From a virus, in the IMG/VR virus record IMGVR_UViG_3300042474_000439, positions 1-24,712 of that record: a DNA stretch of 24,712 nucleotides. The stretch is one strand, 5' to 3'. Below, one piece after another: positions 8,163-14,700 of the stretch. Under the pieces are notes generated by a model, which worked only from the letters and a program-made list of their open reading frames with translations, did not search any database and was not told the origin of the DNA. Numbering within the stretch: position 1 is the stretch's first letter; every line of letters starts with the position of its first letter. The translations under genes and the position numbers were made by a program.

Positions 8163-8716
8163 AGCGCTACACAGATATTTTTGCTCATCATGCGGTACAG
8201 TTTCTCTCCGTCGACCTTGAACTCGTACTCGCTCTCTGGCTGAAAGCTGATCAAGTCGCCGTCTTTTAATCCCTTTGAGTAAAGGTAGTCATTTCCGTAC
8301 TTAAGAATTCCTAACAATGGCTTCTCTAGGTCCGTAGACATAATTACACCCTCGTCGTAGTTCTCTACAGGCTTGACCATGCAATACGGGTGTGGAGCTT
8401 TCCACTGTCCGTCATGCTTGTACAAAAAGTACTGGTCGTCCTCTATTAAGAATGTTTTGTCTCTGAAGTGTGATGGCCCGTAGACCTCCTTGCCACGAAT
8501 GTCGAAGTACTTTCTAAATACGTTGTGGTGTACCATCAGTGTGTCACCGGGTACAATCTCCCCGGTGTATAAAATCGGAGTGGCGATGACCGTAGCGAAT
8601 CTGTTCGTTACTGTGTGGTCCTCCTTGGATGCGCTCAGTATGAGCCCAATTTCATTTGTGTTGTCGTAAAGCTTGTCGCCAACAGGCTCTACTACAAAGC
8701 AGAGCGGTGATTTCAT
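8159..8716 (-). CDS. Tandem GroES-like (co-chaperonin fold) protein
   Basis: 185 residues from the ATG at 8716; the longer frame would run into the stop of the preceding gene at 8722. Two GroES-like modules are visible. Module 1 (about 4-99) has a beta start CFVVEPVGDKL, a mobile-loop-like EIGLILSAS (22-30), a strand FATVIATP, the turn motif VPGD (55-58) with LMVHHN, and the closing strand TFLIEDDQYFLYK. Module 2 (about 111-185) has YCMVKPVE, the loop DEGVIMST (121-128), LLGILKYGN, LKDGDLISFQPESEYEF and ending MSKNICVAL. The order matches GroES: strand, G-[IVL] mobile loop, strand with G-x-[IV], GD turn, acidic hairpin, terminal strand. It may bind a GroEL ring or be a repurposed scaffold for virion assembly. 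Overlaps the next gene by 4 bp. Confidence 0.8.
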   Translation of the reverse strand: MKSPLCFVVEPVGDKLYDNTNEIGLILSASKEDHTVTNRFATVIATPILYTGEIVPGDTLMVHHNVFRKYFDIRGKEVYGPSHFRDKTFLIEDDQYFLYKHDGQWKAPHPYCMVKPVENYDEGVIMSTDLEKPLLGILKYGNDYLYSKGLKDGDLISFQPESEYEFKVDGEKLYRMMSKNICVAL

Positions 8717-8721
8717 TTTAT

Positions 8722-8940
8722 TTAAAAGTCTATATCGTATTCGATCGATATCGGCATGTTGTTGTTGAACGATTTCCACAGCAACACGCCAGATTCGTTC
8801 TTGATCCAAATCTCAATGAATCCATTGTCACGCATAATAATCAAGTCGATGAAATATTCACCACGCAAAACGTCTTGCCCATGAAGGTAGTTCATGGCGT
8901 TCTTGTAGTCTGCACCAACTGATATCTTGCGTATAATCAT
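8722..8940 (-). CDS. Small hypothetical protein (72 aa)
   Basis: I do not recognise it. The start chosen is ATG at 8940, which overlaps the stop of the preceding gene by 4 bp (ATGA) and gives MIIRKISVGADYKN; the longer frame would overlap that gene by over 100 bp. The 72 residues look like a small alpha/beta protein with strands EYFIDLIIM, FIEIWIKN and VLLWKSF and an acidic end ISIEYDIDF. It is followed after 5 bp by the GroES-like gene. Its place between a fibre-like gene and the packaging genes gives no firm function. Confidence 0.75.
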   Translation of the reverse strand: MIIRKISVGADYKNAMNYLHGQDVLRGEYFIDLIIMRDNGFIEIWIKNESGVLLWKSFNNNMPISIEYDIDF

Positions 8941-9197
8941 AAAGCTGACCAGCCAGATGACTTGTATTGATACAAGCCTTCTGTAGCGTCTGTTTGGTAT
9001 ACTACTTGACCCAATGTAGCGACCAATGCCAATCGTTGAGCCTGAGTCACCTGTGGGGCTCCTGCGGTCCAAGCGTAGTCGGCAACTGCGTCTACTGTGG
9101 TATTTTTTGTTGCACCACCGGCAGGGGTGTCAGACATCAACAGCTTCTCGGTTCCCACCAAGGCTGTGTCGGTTGTGTAGTTGTTAATGTTACCCAT
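8937..9197 (-). CDS. Small fibre-like virion protein (86 aa)
   Basis: 86 residues. The N-terminal part (NYTTDTALVGTEKLLMSD, then AVADYAW at 38-44) is a pattern I know from phage fibre or appendage proteins. The C-terminal GQVVYQTDATEGLYQYKSSG-W resembles residues 34-56 of the 477-aa fibre protein in this window (GQIYYDSS..., IYFWDGTAW): a small strand-turn-strand unit with conserved Gly-Gln, Tyr and Trp. It overlaps the preceding coiled-coil gene by 8 bp and the next gene by 4 bp. A minor virion or fibre-associated role is inferred from this similarity. Confidence 0.75.
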   Translation of the reverse strand: MGNINNYTTDTALVGTEKLLMSDTPAGGATKNTTVDAVADYAWTAGAPQVTQAQRLALVATLGQVVYQTDATEGLYQYKSSGWSAL

Positions 9198-9432
9198 TTT
9201 TTATTTCTCCTGTACTTAGGTCGATCGTCACGTTACCGTACTTCTCGAACAGCTCTGCTTGGAACTTTGAAAGCTCCTCAGCAGCTACCTCGATCTCGAA
9301 CAGTGCGCTCTGTTTCTTGGTCTTAAGTCTTGACAAAGATACTTCAATGTCAGCAATTTCTTCCTTTAGGGTCTTAACTTTAAAGTTTAAGTCCTTTAAG
9401 CTTTCCAATTCGGTTGATTCAAGTGTATTCAT
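9190..9432 (-). CDS. Small coiled-coil protein, paralogue of 10407-10679
   Basis: 80 residues. An almost continuous heptad-like helix runs over residues 5-63 (LESLKDLNFKVKTLKEEI, then SLSRLKTKKQSALFEIEVA), followed by FEKYGNVTIDLSTGEI. The same layout, a long helix followed by a YG-x(3)-[IL]-[DN]-L segment, occurs in the 90-aa protein at 10407-10679, so the two look like paralogues. It overlaps the spanin-like gene by 4 bp (ATGA) and the next gene by 8 bp. I do not know its function; helical oligomers of this size in phages include chaperones and spanin-like partners, but there is no membrane segment here. Confidence 0.8.
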   Translation of the reverse strand: MNTLESTELESLKDLNFKVKTLKEEIADIEVSLSRLKTKKQSALFEIEVAAEELSKFQAELFEKYGNVTIDLSTGEIKNG

Positions 9433-9839
9433 TTACTTACAAATCTAATGATAATAATTAATAAAAGCAATATCAGTGCTGCCCAAATCGCGGTCTGCAC
9501 GTCTGTCATTCCAGCCTTTACTACTTTTGGTGGTAACTGGAATGGAATCTTCGTGGTTATGCGAACGGTGTCTGACTTACACTTGGTGTATACTTTTATC
9601 ACGTTGTCCTTGCGGATGACCTGTGTGTACACGAAGCTGTCCTCGATGGTAACCGTGTCGTACTCGGTTGTAACAAAGCTGTCGTAAAGAACTCGCTCCT
9701 TTGTGGTGATTACGGTGTCGTGAACCAATACGGTATCGCCACCCTTCAGCAGCGATGGGTCTTTTTTAATTGCACGATTTAAGTGCCAGTTAGCACTGCA
9801 AGATGTGAAAAGAAGGATGGCGACAGCGTACTTTAACAT
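9429..9839 (-). CDS. Candidate unimolecular spanin (lipoprotein with C-terminal membrane helix)
   Basis: 136 residues. The N-terminus is a lipoprotein signal, MLKYAVAILLFTSC, with likely lipid attachment at Cys14 (preceded by FTS, close to the lipobox). The middle (about 35-105) is beta-rich and polar, with alternating DTVLVHDTVITT and EYDTVTIEDSFVY. The C-terminus is one strong membrane helix, AIWAALILLLLIIIIRF, ending with Lys. An outer-membrane lipid anchor and an inner-membrane C-terminal anchor on one chain, joined by a beta-rich periplasmic segment, is the known architecture of unimolecular spanins such as T1 gp11, which disrupt the outer membrane at the last step of lysis. A holin-like gene lies two genes upstream. 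Overlaps: 7 bp with the gene before, 4 bp with the gene after. Confidence 0.75.
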   Translation of the reverse strand: MLKYAVAILLFTSCSANWHLNRAIKKDPSLLKGGDTVLVHDTVITTKERVLYDSFVTTEYDTVTIEDSFVYTQVIRKDNVIKVYTKCKSDTVRITTKIPFQLPPKVVKAGMTDVQTAIWAALILLLLIIIIRFVSK

Positions 9840-10123
9840 TTCCAGCGTTTACGTGCCTGTCTCAGGCGTGAATTTGGATCAGCAGCTGCCTTTGGAAAGT
9901 CTGCCATTTGTCCTGCACTGCGAGCACAGAAAGACTTACGACGCTTTGCGTCAGCACTTCCGGCCTTTACCTTGCCAGTAACTGCAGTCTTTAACTTCGA
10001 TCCTGGGTTTGCCTTACGGTATGCGGCCACTCCCTTAGCAGTCATGCCAGCCCCCTTGCTTGTAGGCAAGTAGTTGGCACCCTTTCCGGTTGTAGTCTTT
10101 GGTATTGGCTTATCCTTCGGCAT
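9833..10123 (-). CDS. Small basic phage protein with SFCARSAG motif, unknown function
   Basis: 96 residues from ATG at 10123 (MPKDKPIPKTTTGKGANYL). A longer frame begins at 10153 but would overlap the holin-like gene by over 40 bp. The protein is very basic and poor in hydrophobic residues. It carries GAGMTAKGVAAYRKANPGSK, then KRRKSFCARSAGQMADFPKA and ends RLRQARKRWKC, with Cys in the SFCARS motif and as last residue. I recall this signature from a family of small conserved proteins of unknown function in aquatic phages; I cannot name it with certainty. Its charge suggests nucleic-acid binding. It overlaps the gene before it by 14 bp and the spanin-like gene by 7 bp. Confidence 0.85.
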   Translation of the reverse strand: MPKDKPIPKTTTGKGANYLPTSKGAGMTAKGVAAYRKANPGSKLKTAVTGKVKAGSADAKRRKSFCARSAGQMADFPKAAADPNSRLRQARKRWKC

Positions 10124-10340
10124 TGTCCTTTTTGAATATCTTATTTGCAGCACCTAGACCAAGTGCACCAAAGGCAAGTGCAGTAACGCACTCTACTAAA
10201 ATAGCAGACGGAGCTACGTGCTCTTCTGAGAATGAATTGTGATACATTGTCACGCAAAGTGATAGTGCACAGAGAATTCCAACGAAACGATTAGACGACC
10301 AGTGGTCGTTCTCGTCCTTAAAAATTTGAAAGAATTTCAT
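10110..10340 (-). CDS. Two-helix membrane protein, holin candidate
   Basis: 76 residues from ATG at 10340. An upstream TTG at 10349 is in frame but lies inside the -7 box, so it is unlikely to be used. A short polar N-terminus (FFQIFKDENDHWSS) precedes two hydrophobic segments, about residues 20-36 (RFVGILCALSLCVTMYHN) and 48-68 (ILVECVTALAFGALGLGAA), with a Lys-rich C-terminus. Small size, two membrane helices and a spanin-like gene two genes downstream fit a phage holin. It could equally be another small membrane protein. It has its own promoter box only 6 nt before the ATG. Confidence 0.75.
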   Translation of the reverse strand: MKFFQIFKDENDHWSSNRFVGILCALSLCVTMYHNSFSEEHVAPSAILVECVTALAFGALGLGAANKIFKKDNAEG

Positions 10341-10346
10341 ACACTT

Positions 10347-10354
10347 CAAAGATA
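10347..10354 (-). promoter_or_regulatory. -7 box TATCTTTG of the holin-like gene
   Basis: TATCTTTG on the minus strand matches TAnnTTTG and ends 6 nt before the ATG at 10340, leaving room for almost no leader. It begins just after the U-tract of the terminator at 10361-10388. No clear -33 TTTG is seen at the usual spacing. Confidence 0.55.
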
Positions 10355-10388
10355 CAAAATAAAAGGGCAGCCATTTGGCCGCCCTCTT
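10355..10388 (-). terminator. Rho-independent terminator after the 90-aa coiled-coil gene
   Basis: On the minus strand GGGCGGCC-AAAT-GGCTGCCC forms a GC-rich stem (one internal mismatch) with flanking A-T pairs, followed by TTTTATTTTG. It lies about 20 bp past the stop at 10407 and points with that gene. Confidence 0.85.
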
Positions 10389-10406
10389 AATGTGAACTCG
10401 TTTAGT

Positions 10407-10679
10407 TTACTTTACCACTTCCATGGTAGGCTCTTCGGCTGGGATAAACTCGAAACTCTCCAAGTTCAATTGACCTTTACCGTAGCTAGACTCCAAGCCC
10501 TTGAAGAACTCACCCTGTTCTGAAGCAAGTTTTACCTTGGCCTCTAAAACCTGTGACTTCAAGCTTTCCAAGTCTGACATCTGGAAGCTAATTCTGCCCA
10601 AATCGCTAATGATAGCATTTGCTTGCTGTTGAAAACCTTTCAAGGCTTCAACTTCTTCTTCTGTTAATTTGATTGACAT
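10407..10679 (-). CDS. Small coiled-coil protein, paralogue of 9190-9432
   Basis: 90 residues. It begins MSIKLTEEEVEALKGFQQQ and is predicted to be one long helix to about residue 62 (heptads in ISDLGRISFQMSDLESLKSQ), then GKGQLNLESFEFIPAEE and a short acidic tail. It shares layout with the 80-aa protein at 9190-9432: a heptad helix, a YG turn and a short beta-like end. It has its own -7 box and its own terminator, so it forms a one-gene unit. The function is not recognised. Confidence 0.85.
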   Translation of the reverse strand: MSIKLTEEEVEALKGFQQQANAIISDLGRISFQMSDLESLKSQVLEAKVKLASEQGEFFKGLESSYGKGQLNLESFEFIPAEEPTMEVVK

Positions 10680-10698
10680 ATGTATAAAATTAGTAGTG

Positions 10699-10706
10699 CA
10701 AATATA
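10699..10706 (-). promoter_or_regulatory. -7 box TATATTTG of the 90-aa gene
   Basis: TATATTTGCAC on the minus strand, 19 nt before the ATG at 10679; the extended form TATATTTGCAC is identical to the box upstream of groEL. A TTG lies 14 nt upstream, closer than the usual spacing. Confidence 0.55.
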
Positions 10707-10716
10707 TGATAAAGTA

Positions 10717-11199
10717 TTAACAATCCTCTACTTTGGTAGCACCATACAAAGAAATTAATTTTTCTTTGAGTTTACCATAAGCGTAAGCGAAGATGTCAAC
10801 ACCCTGCAATGGAGACAAGTCAATAACGTTACTCTTGCGAGTTCCTGTCATTTCTTTTTCTACTGGGACCATTTCCTTAACGGTCTCAGATACTTCTTCT
10901 CCTGCATCGTTGGTGTAGGTCTTTACAACCTCTTTTTCTTCTTGTACAGTTTGAGTGTAGGTGTAGGTCTCTTCTACTTCTTTCATCAAAGAAACGTTCA
11001 AAGATTCTCCGATTTCAATGTTTTGAGCCTGAGCTCCCATCATCATACTGTTCTCTTTTGCTGCTGCCTCGTTCATGTAAAGTTGAACACGGAAGTTTGC
11101 GCTACCAGACTTACTGATCTGATAATCAGCGATGCGAATGTATGCTTCATTCGTGATGCCACGATTCGTGCCGATGGATTTTGTTACTTTTAATGCCAT
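10717..11199 (-). CDS. Conserved-looking phage protein of unknown function (160 aa)
   Basis: 160 residues from ATG at 11199 (MALKVTKSIGTNRGITNEAY). A frame starting further upstream lies over the promoter. The N-terminal 60 residues look like a small beta domain (AYIRIADYQISKSGSANFRV). A charged middle part (residues about 80-120) is rich in Glu, Val and Lys (VEETYTYTQTVQEEKEVVKT). The end, GVDIFAYAYGKLKEKLISLY, is helical. It lies between the fibre block and the small lysis-type genes, so a minor virion or assembly role is possible but not shown. It has the best-matching minus-strand promoter on this side of the fibre block, abutting the ATG. Confidence 0.85.
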   Translation of the reverse strand: MALKVTKSIGTNRGITNEAYIRIADYQISKSGSANFRVQLYMNEAAAKENSMMMGAQAQNIEIGESLNVSLMKEVEETYTYTQTVQEEKEVVKTYTNDAGEEVSETVKEMVPVEKEMTGTRKSNVIDLSPLQGVDIFAYAYGKLKEKLISLYGATKVEDC

Positions 11200-11203
11200 A
11201 ATG

Positions 11204-11233
11204 CAAATATACTCAATATTTAACAAAAATCAA
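11204..11233 (-). promoter_or_regulatory. Full Bacteroidota promoter TTG-N19-TATATTTG
   Basis: On the minus strand TTG (11231-11233), a 19-nt spacer and TATATTTG (11204-11211) match the -33 and -7 elements known for Bacteroidota. The box ends 4 nt before the ATG at 11199, so the mRNA is predicted to be leaderless or nearly so. Confidence 0.75.
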
Positions 11234-11799
11234 TAGACCCTAACATAAATACTCTGACCGTTTCCTGTGTGGTCAATTGTTCCAGATGATGCACTTGCAC
11301 CGGGCGCTACTTGATACGGAGAGCCACCGAAGTCTGTCCACGTACTCCCGTTGTATGAGTACTCTACGGTTACTGTAGGGAACGGAGGAGGACCGGGCGT
11401 TGCGATAAAGTTAACTTGTAGGGTTATCTGGTCCCAGTGTGGAACACCGCCACCACCCTGTGTGGTATTTGGTGGTACTCCGTTGACCGTAAAAGGAGAT
11501 ACGGCAGGATTTAGTCCTGGAGTACCTATACCAATCGAGTCAATAACTTGAAAGTCGCAACTTGTAAGGCTTGCTGGTACGGATGACTGCACTTGGAAAG
11601 AGTATCCTACCTTGGCCTCTAGGTTGTAGAATCCGCTCATCTTGATGGTTGTTTGGTCCACGTAGCTGTAGGCATCAGCGTAGCCATCAAACAGCTTGTA
11701 GTCGTTGAACTGCGAGAACAGGGATGGACTTGGAGTTGTGATGTCCAAGTCCGTTATCAAGTCCCCGATGAGTATTACTCCAGATGTTGGTGTGCTCAT
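11230..11799 (-). CDS. Beta-rich fibre-associated protein (189 aa)
   Basis: 189 residues with few charges and many Ser, Thr, Gly and Pro. The first half contains strands such as DQTTIKMSGFYNLEAKVGYS. A Pro/Gly-rich linker (PNTTQGGGGVPHWD) follows. The last 60 residues look like an Ig-like or jelly-roll domain (TVTVEYSYNGSTWTDFGG and GNGQSIYVRVY). It follows the giant fibre gene with a 4-bp ATGA overlap, so it is likely made with it. Candidate roles are a fibre tip, a fibre-assembly protein or a receptor-binding accessory. None is proven. Confidence 0.8.
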   Translation of the reverse strand: MSTPTSGVILIGDLITDLDITTPSPSLFSQFNDYKLFDGYADAYSYVDQTTIKMSGFYNLEAKVGYSFQVQSSVPASLTSCDFQVIDSIGIGTPGLNPAVSPFTVNGVPPNTTQGGGGVPHWDQITLQVNFIATPGPPPFPTVTVEYSYNGSTWTDFGGSPYQVAPGASASSGTIDHTGNGQSIYVRVY

Positions 11800-14700
11800 T
11801 TCTTCAATTCATTAATCTCTTGTTGCATTCTTTCGATTGTAGCCTGTTGTTCTTTCATTCCCTCAATTAAGAGTGCGATCATGTTAGAGTACGCTACGTT
11901 CAGAGTGCCGTCTGGGTTAGCAGAGACAACCTCTGGCAGCACCTTCTGTACTTCCTGTGCGATAACACCGGCCCTTCTTGTTCCTGTCTCATCGTCTGTA
12001 CGCACGTAGGTGTAGCCGTTCAGTTCTTTTACCTTCTCAATGGCATTCTCAATCCTCTTAACCTCTTTCTTAACTGTGATATCAGAGAACGCTGCAATGT
12101 CATGAGACGCATAAATAGAGATCCCAGATGTATTCCCTTCTACGTGTAGGTTGTATGAAGGAGTAGTAGTACCTATACCTACGTTACCTGTCTTGGTTAT
12201 TCGCATACGCTCAGTAAGCGAACCCCCATTAGGGTGAGTTGAAAAAGAAAGATTAGACCCAGTATTCGTACCAACGATCCCCGCCCCTAAATCTGTTAAT
12301 TCGTCTTGAACACTGGCTACAAAAGAATTTTGATAACCCGTAGAGTTTTGTCCTAGGAATACAACATATCTCACTCCACCATTATTACCCGGACTCTTTA
12401 CGTGAAGTATTTCAGCAGGACTAGTAATACCAATACCTACGTTTCCGCCATTTTTTAGATATAATTGAGTTGTAGAACTATTAGCTCCTAAACTTAAGTC
12501 TACACTTGAGTTTGTATAAATTTTATGTAACCCAGTGTCGTCTGCATTTAATATTAAAGTATTGGTAGGGGCTGCTTGAGTAACATACACACCCCCTCTA
12601 GCTTGAGCTATGCCTTGAACAGATAAGGTAAATGTTGGACTAGTAGTACCGATACCTACGTTGCCTGCACTATTTATTATTACCTTGTCGTTATTATTTA
12701 CTCGGAATCTTATGTTATAACCAGTCTTTGAATTAATAAACGTTTCTCCATCATTTGCAGATAGAAAAGAATATTCACCAGCTACAGCTCTTGATGTATG
12801 GGAAAATTGTGCATTTGCTGATGTATATGATGGAACTTCACCAATAAATGCGTTGTTTATTATTCCATCACCTCCACTAACTTGAAACTTAGCCCCAGGA
12901 CTAGTAGTACCTATACCTACGTTTACATTTGTAGAGGTATAAATGCGTTGATTTCCACCGTCTAAAAATAATTGCGTGTACGCACCGCTACCATTGCTAT
13001 TTTGTATTCTAAGAATTCTTTCACCAGATGAATTACCAACTTGTTCAATGTATTGACCGCTACCATCAGTTCCAGTCACTATATATCTTCCTGCTCCACC
13101 TTGAAATATTGCAATATTTCCAGTAGTGCCAGTTACTACGTGAAACTTAGATGACGGAGTCGTAGTACCTACACCCAAGTTGTCATAAACAATCAAACTA
13201 TCTTCAATAGTTGTTAGCTGATTTACAAACAATGTTTCGTTTATATATGCATTTCCAGATACGTGAAGTTTATAGTTAGGACTAGTAGTACCTATACCTA
13301 CGTTGCCATTATTAAGTATTCGCATCACCTCTCTTTGAGTAACAATGTTGTCGGTTACTACAGATGATGTCGATACGTTAAAATACATTTCACCAGCACT
13401 ACTCACTCCTACATTTCCAGAATACCCTGTTGTCCCTGCTTTCCATCCGCTGTTATAATACTGATTGAATCCGATAATTGGATCATCGTTTATTATATAA
13501 ACTGGCCTTGCTGTACCAAATCGTGCTGTTGTATTACTATACGGGGATGTTCTAACGTCCAATCCAGTTACTGGACTAGTAGTTCCTATACCTACGTTTC
13601 CGCCAGTAGTAATACGCATTGCTTCTGAGTCACCTGGGCTTAACGCAATAAATCCTGGAGTGTTAAGAGCCAAATGATTATAGTACCCTATTACCTCACC
13701 TGTTCTAGATCCATTGTTTTGAAAAGCCAGTATGGGATATGAAGATGCATTTATAGTTACTGAAGTAACACCTGTACCTGCATACGGATTAGTCGTATTA
13801 ACTCCAATATTCCCTGCAGAGGTGATACGCATACGTTCACTTCCGTTAGTTCCAGCTACCCAAGTACTTGCAGCATTTAACGAAAGGTTACCTCCCATTA
13901 AAATTTTAGTATTAGCACTCGGTCCTTGAATTGTACTTTCGTCTTCAGTAAACGTCAATGCTGCTACTCCCCCACTATTATTTTGAGAAATAGTTAATTT
14001 TCCTGTTGGGCTAGTAGTACCAATACCTACTTTTCCCGAATAAGTCCAAGACATTATACTCAAATCTCCTTGAGTAGTGTGTTGTCTTCTTAAGACAAAA
14101 GCATCATCTGATCCTGATACGATTTTATAGGCAAAATCTGTATTAACTCCAGAATTTAAATACAACAAATCATTAGTTCCCGAAGTAACAATGCTTAATT
14201 TACCACTTGGACTAGTAGTACCGATACCTACGTTACCACTAGATAAAATACGCATCCTTTCTACAGATGCGGTGTTGAATACAATGTTATTTGGAGCAAC
14301 TGACGCCCCTCCTCCACCAACATAAATGGAAGTGTTATATCCGGATGTACTACCTGCAGTAATTGTAACTGATCCTGCGTCTGCACCAGATGTTCCTAAT
14401 GTTAAACTATATGGATAATTTACTGCGTTTAATGAATCTGACAACAATCCGCTAGTAAATCTACCCGTGCCAGTAACGTCTAAATTATAAGTAGGACTAT
14501 TATTCCCAATGCCTAATTTACCAGTAAAGTAATTTAAGTATCCGTTTACCTCTAACATTATAGTACCAGAGGTATTCCTTATCCTCAAAGCGTTTTGACT
14601 ATTGTCTACATCTATGTATGATCCATAAGTAAAGTTACCCCAAGAAAATCCTTGTCCAGACGATCCGCCAACAAAATAACTAGATGCTCTAACGTCTCCA

